A stretch of DNA of 64,000 nt from RYN-230 sp963841695 (GTDB lineage: Bacteria > Actinomycetota > Actinomycetes > Streptosporangiales > Streptosporangiaceae): assembly GCA_963841695.1 (NCBI GenBank), contig CAWJDQ010000015.1, positions 186,001 to 250,000 of the forward strand, in the 5' to 3' direction. The notes beneath the pieces are model-generated. The model worked only from the letters and a program-made list of their open reading frames with translations. It made no database searches and was not told the origin of the DNA. Shown here piece by piece: positions 44,515-54,670 of this stretch. How positions within the stretch are numbered: position 1 is the first letter of the stretch; the number at the start of each line of letters is the position of its first letter. A program made the position numbers and the translations under genes.

Positions 44515-45973
44515 ATGCTGCTGACCATCACGCTGACCGAGCCGCCAGCGACGGATCTGGGCTTCCTGCTGCACAAGCACCCGGACCGGCTGCAGAGCTT
44601 CGCGGTGTCCGCGGGGCAGGCGCACGTGTTCTACCCCGAGGCGGCCGAGCAGCGCTGCACCGCGGCGCTGCTGCTGGAGATCGACCCGATCGCGCTGGTC
44701 CGCGGGCACCGGCGGGCCGGGCCGGCGGGCCCGGAGGCGTTCTCCCTGGCCGAGTACGTCAACGACCGGCCCTACGCGGCCTCGTCGATGCTGGCCGTCG
44801 CGCTGGGCAAGGTGTTCCGCACCGCGATGACCGGCCGCTGTGACGCCCGCCCGGACCTGGCCGCCCGCGCGCTGCCGCTGGAGATCGGCATCCCGGCGCT
44901 GTCCTGCCGGGGCGGCGCCGACCTGGCGCACCGGCTGCTCCGGCCGCTGGGCTGGGACGTGCAGGCCACGCGGCATCCCGCTCGACCCGCAGCTGCCGGA
45001 GTGGGGCGACTCCCGGTACCTGACGGTCCGGCTGACCGGGCAGGCCCGGCTGGCCGACGCGCTCAGCCACCTGTACGTGCTGCTGCCGGTGCTGGACGAC
45101 AGCAAGCACTACTGGGTGGACGACGGCCGAGATCGACAAGCTGCTCCGGGCGGGCGGGGACTGGCTGGCCGGGCACCCCGAGCGGGACCTGATCACCCAC
45201 CGCTACCTGGCGCATCAGCGGCAGCTCGCCGCGACCGCGGTGGCGCGGCTGGCCGAGGTGGACGACACGGAGCCGGAGGCGCTGGACAACGCGGTGCCGG
45301 ACGGCCCGGACAGCGCCGGCCCGGCGGCCGCGGACACCGCGCCGCCCCGGAGCCCGCTGGCCCAGCAGCGCCGCGAGGCCGTGCTGGCCGTCCTGCGCGA
45401 CACCGTGCTGGGCACCCCGGCGGCCGCCGCCCGGGTCGCCGACCTCGGCTGCGGCGAGGGCAGCCTGGTCGCCCTGCTGCTCCGCGAACCGTCCGTGGCC
45501 CGGGTCCTCGGCGCCGACGTGTCGCACCGGGCGCTGGAACGGGCCGCCCAGCGGCTGCACCTCGACACGATGCCGGATCGCCAGCGGGACGCGGGTGGAC
45601 CTGCTGCAGTCGTCGCTCACCTACGCCGACGCGCGGCTGGCCGGCCTGGACGCGGCGGTGCTCATGGAGGTCATCGAGCACGTGGACCCGCCGCGGCTCG
45701 GCGCGCTGGAGCAGGCCGTGTTCGGCGCGGCCCGGCCCGGCACCGTGCGTGGTCACCACGCCGAACGCCGAGCACAACGTGCGGTTCACCGACCTGCGCC
45801 CGGGCGCGATGCGGCACCCGGACCACCGGTTCGAGTGGACCCGGCCGCAGTTCCGCGACTGGGCGGCCGGGGTGGCCGCCCGCCGCGGCTACCAGGTGCG
45901 CTTCCTGCCGGTCGGCCCGGACGACCCCGAGGTCGGCCCGCCCACCCAGCTGGCGGTGTTCACCCGTGCCTGA
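44515..45973 (+). CDS. hen1: 3'-terminal RNA ribose 2'-O-methyltransferase Hen1, four +1 frameshifts
   Basis: Hen1 methylates the 2'-OH at the 3' end of a broken RNA before sealing by Pnkp. The first segment reads LTEPPATDLGFLLHKHPDRLQSF, then IPLDPQLPEWGDSRY, LYVLLPVLDDSKHYWVDDG and EIDKLLRAGGDWLAGHPERDLITHRYL. The methyltransferase domain has VADLGCGEGSLVALLL, the metal site VLMEVIEHVD, and VVTTPNAEHNVRF. Continuity needs four +1 switches, near 44974, 45128, 45591 and 45748. Every family motif is intact on either side of each switch. Pnkp follows 28 bases downstream, as in known RNA repair operons. Without frame correction it would give only a 170-residue fragment. Confidence 0.88.
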
Positions 45974-46000
45974 CCCGGACCCGAGTCCGGGACACGGCCC

Positions 46001-48644
46001 GTGACCCGACGGCCTAGCCGCCGCCCGCCGGATCCCCGAGCTGTCCCTGGTCGTCCTGGTCGGCGTGTCCGGCTCGGGCAAGACCACGTTCGCCCGCCGG
46101 CACTTCGGCCCGTTCGAGGTGATCTCCAGCGACTTCTGCCGCGGCCTGGTCGCCGACGACGAGAACGACCAGGCCGCGACCGCCGACGCGTTCGACGTGC
46201 TCAGCTTCATCGCGGGCAAGCGGCTGGCGGCCGGCCGGCTGACCGTGGTGGACGCGACCAATGTGCAGCCCGCCGCGCGCAAGCAGTTCGTGGAGCTGGC
46301 CCGCGCCCACGACGTGCTGCCCGTCGCGATCGTGCTGGACCTGCCGGAAAAGCTTTGTACGCAACGAAATTCGCGGCGGCCCGACCGCACGTTCGGATCG
46401 CCGGTCGTCCATCGCCAGCATGACCAGCTGCGCCGGTCGCTGCGGGGACTCAGCCGGGAGGGGTTCCGCCGGGTCCACGTGCTGCGCACCCCCGACCAGG
46501 TCGAGGCGGCCGTGGTCGTCCGCGAGCGGCTGCTCACCGACTACCGGGACCGGACCGGGCCGTTCGACGTGATCGGTGACGTGCACGGCTGCCGCGCCGA
46601 GCTGGAGGCGCTGCTGGGCCGCCTCGGCTACCGGATCACCTGCGATGCGGCCGGCGGCCGTCAACGCGGAGCCGCCGGAGGGCCGGACCGCGGTGTTCCT
46701 CGGCGACCTGGTGGACCGCGGGCCGGACTCACCGGGGGTACTCCGGCTGGTCATGGGCATGGTCGCGGCGGGTCACGCGCTGGCCGTGCCCGGCAATCAC
46801 GAGAACAAGCTGATCCGGGCGCTGGGCGGGCGCGACGTCCAGGTCAGTCACGGCCTGGCGGAGACGCTCAGCCAGCTGGCCGGCGAGGACGAGGCGTTCC
46901 GCCAGGACGTGGCCGGCTTCTGCCGCGGCCTGGTCTCGCACCTGGTGCTGGACGGCGGGCGGCTGGTGGTCGCGCACGCCGGGCTGAAAGAGGCCTACCA
47001 GGGCCGCGCGTCCGGCCGGGTCCGCAGCTTCGCGCTGTACGGGGACACCACCGGGGAGACCGACGAGTTCGGGCTGCCGGTCCGCTACCCGTGGGCCAGC
47101 GACTACCGGGGCCGGGCCATGGTGCTGTACGGGCACACGCCTGCGCCGGACCCGGAGTGGGTCAACAACACCCTGTGCCTGGACACCGGCTGCGTGTTCG
47201 GCGGCCGGCTGACCGCGCTGCGCTATCCCGAGAAGGAGCTCGTCTCGGTCCCCGCGCAGCAGGTCTGGTACAAGCCCGCCCGGCCCTTCCCGCCGTCCTC
47301 CGCCGCCCCCGCGGCTCCCCTTCCTGCCCGCGACCCCGGCGTGCTGGACATCACCGACGTGCTGGGCAAGCGGGTGATCGAGACCGCGCAGCACGGCCGG
47401 GTCACGGTCCGCGAGGAGAACGCCGCGGGCGCGCTCGAGGTGATGAGCCGGTTCGCGGTCGATCCCCGCTGGCTGCTCTACCTGCCGCCGACCATGGCCC
47501 CGCCGCCCACGTCCAGCCGCCCGGACCTGCTGGAGCACCCGGCCGAGGCGTTCGCGGCCTACCGGGCCGACGGGGTCACCGACGTGATCTGCGAGGAAAA
47601 GCACATGGGCTCGCGGGCCGTGCTGCTCGCCTGCCGGGACGAGGACACGGCCCGGGCCCGGTTCGGCGGCGCCGGACGGCCTGCCCGGGGCGGTCTATAC
47701 CCGGACCGGGCGGCCGTTCTTCAGCCCGGGCCGCAGCCCGGCGCAGGAACCGGGCGGGCCGGGCCGCAGCCCGGGCCAGGACCAGGGCCCGCCCGCGACC
47801 AGCCGGGAGCTGCTGGACACGGTGCGCGCCGCGATCGGCGCGGCCGGGCTCTGGGACGAGCTGGACACCGGCTGGCTGCTGCTCGACTGCGAGCTGATGC
47901 CCTGGTCGGTCAAGGCCGGCGACCTGCTGCGGCACCAGTACGCCGCGGTCGGGGCCGCGGCCCGGGCCGCGCTGCCGGAGGCCGCCCGCCTGCTCAGCGA
48001 GGCGGCCGCGCGGGGCGTGGACGTCGCGGCGCTGGCCGGCCGGACCGCGGCCCGGGCCGCCAACGCCGAGGCGTTCACCGCCGCGTACCGCCGGTACTGC
48101 TGGCCGGTCAGCGGCCTGGACGGGGTACGGCTGGCCCCGTTCCAGGTCCTGGCCACGGAGGGCGCCGTCTACCACGAACGTGATCATGGCTGGCATCTCG
48201 GCGTGGCCGACCGGCTGGCCGGCGCCGCCCCCGGGCTGATCACCGTGACCCGGCGGCTGCGGGTGGACACCACCGACCCGGACTCGGTGACGGCCGGGAT
48301 CACCTGGTGGGAAGAGCTCACCGCAGGCGGCGGCGAGGGCATGGTGGTCAAGCCGCTACGCCAACCTGACCCGGGGCCCGCGGGGCCTGGCCCAGCCCGG
48401 CATCAAGGTCCGCGGCCGGGAGTACCTGCGGATCATCTACGGCCCCGACTACACCGAGCCCGCCAACCTGGCCCGGCTCCGGGACCGCAACCTCGGCCGC
48501 AAGCGGTCACTGGCGCTGCGGGAGTACGCGCTGGGGCTCGAGGCGCTGGACCGGGGCGCGCGGGGTGACCCGTTGTGGCGGATCCACGAGGCCGTGTTCG
48601 GGGTGCTCGCGCTGGAATCCGAACCCGTCGACCCCCGTCTGTAG
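46001..48644 (+). CDS. pnkp: Polynucleotide kinase-phosphatase Pnkp, probably four +1 frameshifts
   Basis: Pnkp heals and seals broken RNA and partners Hen1. The kinase domain has SLVVLVGVSGSGKTTFARRHF. The central phosphatase has FDVIGDVHGCRAELEALL, then GDLVDRGPDSP, GNHENKL, VVAHAGL and YGHTPAPDPEWVNNTL. The C-terminal ligase has CEEKHMGSRAVLL with the adenylated Lys, AVYTRTGRPFF, LLLDCELMPWS, EGMVVKP, and IKVRGREYLRIIYGPDY. Switches fall near 46028 (weakest), 46660, 47672 and 48356, all +1. The reading frame between them is long and free of stops. No motif is lost. It lies directly downstream of hen1 and the pair is likely one transcript. Confidence 0.88.
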
Positions 48645-48738
48645 CGCGGGGGACCGGGGGGAGGCGGTTTTCGTTGCGGCGAATTTTCCGCGGTATGCGG
48701 GTGTTTGATCGCGGTGCGCGGGGGCAGTTTCCCCGTTC

Positions 48739-49497
48739 GTGCTTTCTCTAGCCCATCAGCTCACGACGTCCGCGCTGCCGTCCGGCGAGGGCTGGCGGCA
48801 GGCGGCCGAGCTCGGCCTGGCCCTGCTGCTGTCCGCGACCATCGGGTTCGAGCGCGAGATCCGGCAGAAGAGCGCCGGGCTGCGCACCCACACCCTGGTC
48901 GGCGTGGGCGCCGCGCTGTTCATGCTGATCAGCAAGTACGGCTTCATGGACGTCCTGGTGCCGGGCCGGATCGAGCTGGACCCGTCCCGGGTGGCGGCCC
49001 AGGTCGTCAGCGGCATCGGCTTCCTCGGCGCCGGCCTGATCTTCGTGCGGCGGGACGCGGTGCGCGGGCTGACCACGGCTGCGGGAGTATGGATCACCGC
49101 CGCCGTCGGGATGGCCGCCGGGGCCGGGCTGCCCGTGCTCGCCGCGCTGGCCACCGGGATCTACCTGATCGTGGCGGTGGTGTTCCCGGCGCTGACCAGG
49201 ATGCTGCCCCGGTCCGGCACGGCGATCTCCGCGGTCCGGGTGCGCTACCCGGACGGCCGGGGAATCCTGCGCCAGGCCCTGCAGGCCGCGACCACGCGCG
49301 GCTTCGCAGTGGACGAGCTGTCGGTGAGCGCGCTGCCGCCGGGCGACGGGGCGATGGCCGGCCCGGGCGGCGGGCGGACCGTGGAAGTGGTCCTGCAGGT
49401 GCACGGCCGGGGATCGGTCAACGAGCTGGCCGCGGTGCTCACCGAGATCCCCGGGGTGCGCGCGGTGATCGCGGACGACGCGAACGCGATCGCCTAG
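48739..49497 (+). CDS. MgtC/SapB family membrane protein
   Basis: The product from GTG 48739 has about five transmembrane helices: GLALLLSATIGFEREIRQKSAGLRTHTLVGVGAALFM holds the family signature (GxxREx...GLRTHTLVxxGxAL). VSGIGFLGAGLIF and GLTTAAGVWITAAVGMAAGAG follow. A C-terminal cytoplasmic ACT-like domain comes last (VRVRYPDGRGILRQAL and VEVVLQVHGRG). Members modulate F-type ATPase or Mg2+ homeostasis in pathogens and soil bacteria. The ORF is intact and isolated, with the MinD-like gene convergent downstream. Confidence 0.88.
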   Translation: MLSLAHQLTTSALPSGEGWRQAAELGLALLLSATIGFEREIRQKSAGLRTHTLVGVGAALFMLISKYGFMDVLVPGRIELDPSRVAAQVVSGIGFLGAGLIFVRRDAVRGLTTAAGVWITAAVGMAAGAGLPVLAALATGIYLIVAVVFPALTRMLPRSGTAISAVRVRYPDGRGILRQALQAATTRGFAVDELSVSALPPGDGAMAGPGGGRTVEVVLQVHGRGSVNELAAVLTEIPGVRAVIADDANAIA

Positions 49498-49502
49498 CGC
49501 AC

Positions 49503-49575
49503 GGGGTCAGCGGGGGTCTTCAGCGGAGCGCGCGGGGTCAGCAGGGCGCGGGTCAGCAGGGCACGGGTCAGCGGG
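49503..49575. repeat. 15-bp tandem repeat near convergent stops
   Basis: About four copies of a GGGTCAGC(A/G)GGG(C/G)C-type unit lie just after the MgtC stop codon and overlap the C-terminal codons of the convergent ATPase gene. Confidence 0.7.
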
Positions 49576-51387
49576 GCGCCTTCAGCGGGCGCGGTGAGCG
49601 GGGCGGGCGGGCGAAGCCGTCGCCGATCTCCGCGGCCAGCGCCAGGAACGCGTCGGCCGTGGCCCGGTGCAGCCGGCCCAGCTCCACCTCGGCGCCCTCG
49701 TCCAGGTGCGGGTCGTACGGGACCCTGACCACGGCCCGGCAGCGCGCGGCGAAGTGCTGCTCCAGGCGGCCCAGGTCCACCGCGCTCCGGCCCCGGGGGC
49801 GGATCATGGCCAGCACCACCACCGCGCGGCGGACCAGGTCGCCGTGGCCGTGCGCCTGCAGCCAGTCCAGGGTGGCGCTCGCGCTCCGCGCCCCGTCCAC
49901 CGACGGCGAGCTGACCACCGCGATCTGGTCGGCCAGGCCGAGCACCCCGGTCATCGCCGAGTGCAGCAGCCCGGTCCCGCAGTCGGTCAGGCAGATCGAG
50001 TAGTAGTGCTCCAGCACCCGGGACACGTCGCAGTAATCCCGCTCGCTGAACGCCACCGACACGGTCGGGTCGCGATCGGAGGCCAGCACCTCCAGCCGGC
50101 TCGCGGCCTGCGTGGTGTAGGCCCGGACGTCGGCGTACCGCTCGATCTGGTCCCGCTCGTTCAGCAGGTCCCGGACCGTGGCGGAGGTCTCCAGCCGGAG
50201 CTTGTCGGACAGCGTGCCCCGGTCGGGGTTGGCGTCCACCGCGATGACCCGGTCCCCGCGCAGCGACGCCAGCGTGGCGCCGAGGCCCACGATGGTCGTG
50301 GTCTTGCCGACGCCGCCCTTCAGGCTCAGCACCGCGACCCGGTGGTGCCCGCCGCAGACGGGGGTGCGGGCCCGCGCGGTCAGTTCCCGGCGGCGGCGTT
50401 CGGCCGCCGACTCCGGGGCACGCACCAGCCCGCCGGTCATCTCGAAGATGGCCCGGCGCCACCCGCTGGCCGGGGCTTTGTGCCGCCCGGGCAGGAGGAG
50501 GTCGGCGGTGAGGCTGTCGGCCGTGACCTGGGGTTGCTGCCGGGGCTCGGGGTGGGGCTGGGGCTCAGGGTGGGGGTCGGCGTGGGGCTCGGGCCAGCCG
50601 AACTCGGCCGGGCCCGCATCGGCCGCCGTCGGCCCGGACTCGGCCGCCGACGGGGCTGGCGACGGGGCCGGCGACCCGAACTGGCCGGGAGGCCCGGCAG
50701 AGTTCAGGAACAGCGACAGGGGCGAGCCACCCTCGGGGGCGTTGTCCTCGTAGCCGTGGTCGCCGGCGGCCGCGGGCTCGTCATCCGCGCCGTAGTCGGC
50801 GTCCGCCGGGCCGGAGCCGGCGGGCGCGGCGGGACCGCCCGGGGCAGCGGGGGCAGCGGGCCAGGGCGGGTCGTAGAGGTGGGGGGTGTCGCCGGGCGGC
50901 CCGTAGGCATCGGCGGCGTCGTAGTCGCCCGCGGCGTCGTAGTCGTCCGCGGGAGGGTAAGGATCCGCCGGGTCGTAGGCATCCGCCGGGTCGTAGGCAT
51001 CCGCCGGGTCGTAGCCGTCGGGTGGCCCGTAAGGATCCCCCGCATCGTCCGGCTCCGCACCGGTACCCGCTGGCCCGGGACCGCCGCTGCCCAGCCCCAA
51101 GGCCACGCCGGGGGCGAACGCATCCGGCAGTTCCGTCTGCGGAAAGGGGGCCGGGGTGACGCCGGCCGGGTCCCGGACGGCGGTGGCTGACCGAACAGCC
51201 GCGGCGGCCCGGCGCGCCGGGGCCCAGTGTTCTCGAACCCAGTGCTCTCGAACCCAGTGCTCTCGAACCCGGTGTCCTCGGGTCCGGTGTCCCCGGGTCC
51301 GGCGTGCTGGGCGTCGTCGTGCTGGGGCGCTACGCCATCCTCACCGGGCCCGGCCTGCGCGCTGCGGTCCAGGTCATGATCAGCCAA
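49568..51387 (-). CDS. MinD/ParA-like ATPase, type VII-secretion-associated, with repeat-rich N-terminus
   Basis: The C-terminal 280 residues hold a MinD fold: VAVLSLKGGVGKTTTIVGLGATLASLRGDRVIAVDAN (deviant Walker A and switch I), LTDCGTGLLHSAMTGVLGLADQIAVVSSPSVDGA (Walker B region) and AVVVLAMIRPRGRSAVDLG. Such proteins appear next to ESX-type secretion genes in actinobacteria, and no such genes are visible here. The N-terminus contains many DPADAYDPADPY-type repeats. A frame from 51387 (starting MADHDLDRS) carries ENTGPRRAGPPRLFGQP and joins through a -1 shift near 51197 (in GGT/CA); if no shift, translation starts later, near 51106. Confidence 0.75.
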
Positions 51388-51522
51388 GGTTGTTCCCCTC
51401 AGCTCTCATCGGTGTAGGAGAATGACGTGCCGGTAGGGGACCGGATGAGCACCTCCACCAAAGCCTAAGCTACCTAGCTCGCCGCGGCACACCCTCGACT
51501 GCGGCAAACCGGGAGAAACCTG

Positions 51523-52500
51523 ATGCAAGCGGTCGTCATCACCCACCCCGGCGGACCCGAGGTCCTGCGCCTGGAGGAGGTGCCTGATCCGGTGCCCGGC
51601 CCGGGCGAGGTGCTGGTGGAGGTCGCGGCGGCCGGCCTTAACCGCGCCGATGTCATGCAGCGGCAGGGTCAGTACCCCCCGCCGCCCGGTGCGCCGCCGT
51701 ACCCGGGCATGGAATGCTCGGGCCGGATCATCGAGCTAGGCCCGGAGGTCACCGGCTGGCGGGTCGGCGACGAGGTGTGCGCGCTGCTGGCCGGGGGCGC
51801 GTACGCGGAGAAAGTCGCCGTGCCGCAGGGCCAGTTGCTGCCCGTCCCCGACGGGGTGTCCCTGGTGGATGCGGCCGCGCTGCCGGAGGCGACCTGCACG
51901 ATCGAGGGCACCGTGTACCAGATGGGACGGCTGGCCCCGGGCGAGACGTTCCTGGTCCACGGCGGCGCCGGCGGCATCGGCACGTTCGCGATCCAGATCG
52001 CCAAGGCCGAGGGCTGCACGGTGGCCTGCACCGCGGGCTCCCCGGAGAAGTTGGGCCGCTGCCGCGAGCTCGGGGCCGACCTGGCCATCTCCTACCGGGA
52101 CGAGGACTTCCCGGCCGCCGTGCTCGACTTCACCGGCGGAGCCGGCGCGGACGTCATCCTGGACATCATGGGCGCGCCGTACCTGGCCCCGAACCTCGAC
52201 ACGCTGGCCACCTGGGGGCGCCTGGTGGTCATCGCCACGCGGGGCGGCAGCCACGGCGACGCGAACCTGGGGCTGATGATGCAGAAGCGGGCCTCGATCG
52301 TCGCCGCCACGCTGCGGACCCGGACCGTCAGGGAAAAGGCCGGCGTGGTGGCGGCCACCCGGGCCCACCTCTGGCCCCTGATCAGCGCCGGGAAGGTGGT
52401 CCCGGTCATCTGCGCCGTGCTGCCGATGGCCGAGGCGGGCGAGGCGCACCGGCTCCTCGACGACGGCTCACACGTCGGCAAGATCCTGCTGGCCAACTGA
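51523..52500 (+). CDS. Zinc-free MDR-type NAD(P)H quinone oxidoreductase
   Basis: The 325-residue product is a quinone oxidoreductase of the medium-chain reductase superfamily: MQAVVITHPGGPEVLRLEEV, GLNRADVMQRQGQYPPPPG, GVSLVDAAALPEATCTIEG, the NADPH loop VHGGAGGIGTFAIQIAK, and ISYRDEDF. No zinc ligands of alcohol dehydrogenases are seen. It has a ribosome binding site GGGAG upstream. Bpa follows 72 bases downstream on the same strand, possibly in one operon. It is intact. The likely reaction is NADPH-dependent one-electron reduction of quinones. Confidence 0.9.
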   Translation: MQAVVITHPGGPEVLRLEEVPDPVPGPGEVLVEVAAAGLNRADVMQRQGQYPPPPGAPPYPGMECSGRIIELGPEVTGWRVGDEVCALLAGGAYAEKVAVPQGQLLPVPDGVSLVDAAALPEATCTIEGTVYQMGRLAPGETFLVHGGAGGIGTFAIQIAKAEGCTVACTAGSPEKLGRCRELGADLAISYRDEDFPAAVLDFTGGAGADVILDIMGAPYLAPNLDTLATWGRLVVIATRGGSHGDANLGLMMQKRASIVAATLRTRTVREKAGVVAATRAHLWPLISAGKVVPVICAVLPMAEAGEAHRLLDDGSHVGKILLAN

Positions 52501-52572
52501 GCGAGCGGGAAGTCACGGCCGGGTGCCGACCCCCCGGCGCACCCACTCCGCGAGAGGAGCAAGACTAGAGCC

Positions 52573-53157
52573 ATGAGCGAACGCAACCCCGAGACTGGTC
52601 CGGGCGGCAAAGTTGTGGTGGTCGGCCCGGACGGCATCACGGTGGACGCCGACGGCGGCGAAGGCGAGAGCACGGGCGAGCGGCCGGTCATGGAGATGGT
52701 CGAGCAGCCCGCCAAGGTCATGCGGATCGGGAGCATGATCCGGCAGCTGCTGGAGGAGGTCCGGGCCGCGCCGCTGGACGAGAAGAGCCGGGCCCGGCTG
52801 CGCGCGATCCACCAGAGCTCGATCAAGGAACTCGAGGACGGCCTGGCTCCCGAGCTGGTCGATGAGCTGGAGCGGCTGTCCCTTCCTTTCGCCGACGACT
52901 CGGTGCCCAGCGAGGCCGAGCTGAGGGTGGCCCAGGCTCAGCTCGTGGGCTGGCTGGAAGGCCTGTTCCACGGGATCCAGACCACGCTGTTCGCGCAGCA
53001 GATGGCCGCGCGGGCGCAGCTGGAGCAGATGCGCCGCGCCCTGCCCCCGGGCATGATGCCGCCGGCGGCGAGGAGGCCCCCGGCCCGCAGCAAGGGGCCC
53101 GGGGATCAGGCCCTTACCTGTAGCCAGCGGATCCGCCAGTCGGCGGCTAGCCCGTGA
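52573..53157 (+). CDS. Bacterial proteasome activator Bpa (PafE-like), C-terminal -1 frameshift
   Basis: Bpa forms a ring that opens the 20S proteasome without ATP and delivers unfolded substrates. The product has VVVVGPDGITVDAD, then EQPAKVMRIGSMIRQLLEEVRAAPLDEKSRARLRAIHQSSIKELEDGL, typical of the family, and a helix with LFHGIQTTLFAQQMAARAQLEQM. Activation requires a C-terminal GQYL-like motif. In the main frame the end is ALTCSQRIRQSAASP. A -1 shift near 53062, inside a run of C and G, gives GGEEAPGPQQGARGSGPYL and a stop at 53123, matching the known terminus. Thus the main frame hides the activating tail. Confidence 0.82.
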   Translation: MSERNPETGPGGKVVVVGPDGITVDADGGEGESTGERPVMEMVEQPAKVMRIGSMIRQLLEEVRAAPLDEKSRARLRAIHQSSIKELEDGLAPELVDELERLSLPFADDSVPSEAELRVAQAQLVGWLEGLFHGIQTTLFAQQMAARAQLEQMRRALPPGMMPPAARRPPARSKGPGDQALTCSQRIRQSAASP

Positions 53158-53194
53158 TCCGGTCGGCGCCAGCCGGTGATCCGACGGGCGGCGA

Positions 53195-54311
53195 TCAGAC
53201 CCGGCCGTAGCGCAGCCGGGACAGCCAGGCGGCTGCCTGCGCGAACTCCGGGTCAGAGGTGCCGCGGCGGACGTGGGTGGGTCCGCCGTCGTGCCGCGGG
53301 TAACTGCCCAGGAACCTGACGTCGGCACACACCCGGCGCAGGCCCATCAGTGCCTCCCCCACCCGTGCGTCGTCCACGTGCCCTTCGCAGTCGATGGAGA
53401 AGTAGTACTTGCCCAGCCCGTCACCCGTGGGCCGGGACTCGATGCGGACCAGGTTGATGCCCCGCACCGCGAACTCGGTGAGGATCTCCATCAGGGCACC
53501 GGGATGGTCCTCCCGCAAGAACGCCACCAGCGAGGTCCGGTCTGACCCCGTGGCCGCGGGCAGCGGGCCCGGCTGGTTCACCACGACGAAACGGGTCACC
53601 GCGTTCTCGTGATCGTGCGCGTCCGGGACCAGCACCGCGAGGGCGTACATGTCCGCCGCGAACGCGCCGGCCAGGGCCGCGTCCAGCTCGCCGTCGGCCA
53701 CTTGGCGGGCGGCCTCGGCGTTGGACGACGCGGGGCGCCAGTCCGCGTGGGGCAGGTGTTCCTCGAGCCAGCGCCGGCACTGGGCCTGCGCCTGCGGGTG
53801 GCCGCCCACCGTCGCGACGTCACCGAGCCGCGGTACCCGGCCGGGCCAGCAGCGCGAACGCCACCGGCAGCGGCACCTCCGCGCTGATCACCAGCGCCTG
53901 GCCGGTGGCCAGCCCGTCGAGAGTGGCGGTGACCGCCCCCTCCACCGAATTCTCGATGGGGACGATGCCCCGCTCCGCCGCACCGTTGCGCACCGCATCC
54001 AGGGTGGCCCGGATGGTCACGCAGGGCATCGCGTGACCGGCGGCTCCCGGGTCGAAGGCGAGCATCGCCGCCTCGGTGAAGGTGCCTTCGGGTCCCAGAT
54101 ACGCGTACCGCACGGGCTTGCCGGAGGGGTCGTCTGGACTGGGCCCAGCCGGAGCGTTCAGGCCTGTCGGAGGGCCCGGGACGCTCGGGGCCCCTGGGGC
54201 GCTCGGGGCCGCTGGGGCGCTCGGGGCCGCTGGGGCGCTCGGGGCCGCTGAGCCGGCGATGCGATCCGGGCAGGCCGGGGAGCCGGAGTCGGTGCGGGAC
54301 AGTGCGATCAC
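53195..54311 (-). CDS. pheA: Prephenate dehydratase with ACT domain, one +1 frameshift
   Basis: The enzyme converts prephenate to phenylpyruvate for phenylalanine synthesis. The catalytic domain reads VRYAYLGPEGTFTEAAML, then VPIENSVEGAVTATLDGL, LARPGTRLGDVATVGGHPQ (joined by a +1 shift near 53831, ACC-G-CGG), and the ACT domain has PGALMEILTEFAVRGINLVRIESRPTG with the ESRP motif. From GTG 54311 there is a 65-residue head of Pro/Ala repeats (SAPAAPSAP) not typical of the family, encoded by an 18-base repeat. The start may lie further downstream. In the main frame the product stops after PGTAAR, so it loses half the domain. Confidence 0.85.
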
Positions 54312-54427
54312 GCCGCCTTCGCTGGATGGCCACTCACGATGAGGGCTTCACATATAGCCAACGGGCTGCGCCCGATAACGGCCTTCCCGTGACAGTGCGT
54401 GAGAATACCAGCGCCCCGTGCGGGCGT

Positions 54428-54584
54428 CCCGCCGCCAGCCGCCGACCTTTCCCGCGCACGGTGCGCCCATACCGGACAAAACACCCGCCACGACGCACGC
54501 CACACGGGAAATGTGGCGGGGGGGCGCCGCCAGCCCGGCACCTTTCACGCCGGACGTGCGTCACGAACGGACAAAACACCCCGC
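54428..54584. repeat. Two direct repeats of about 60 bases upstream of the toxin-antitoxin-like pair
   Basis: Copies near 54428-54487 and 54527-54584 share CGCCGCCAGCC, CACCTTTC, a GTGCG core and CGGACAAAACACCC, with divergence between. The region has ORFs on both strands but none with family motifs. It separates pheA from the CopG gene. Confidence 0.65.
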
Positions 54585-54641
54585 ATCGCGCACGTTGGGC
54601 GTGACATGTGGGGGTGAGGGCCCGATCTCTGCGTGGTATCG

Positions 54642-54657
54642 TGATATCTCGATATCA
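54642..54657. promoter_or_regulatory. Perfect inverted repeat, likely CopG/RHH operator
   Basis: TGATATC-TC-GATATCA is a perfect 7-base inverted repeat with a two-base centre, ending 13 bases before the CopG start codon. Autorepressing ribbon-helix-helix antitoxins bind such sites over their own promoter. A TATC-like -10 sequence lies close by. Binding is inferred from position and symmetry. Confidence 0.6.
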
Positions 54658-54670
54658 GGAAGGCGGGCCG

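Noticed and set aside
3217..53062. The -1 shifts (arylsulfotransferase, DinB, GT2 at 22.8 kb, MinD-like gene, Bpa) as programmed frameshifts
   Set aside because: Most sit in short G/C runs where a dropped base is a common sequencing error, and no slippery heptamer or following structure stands out.
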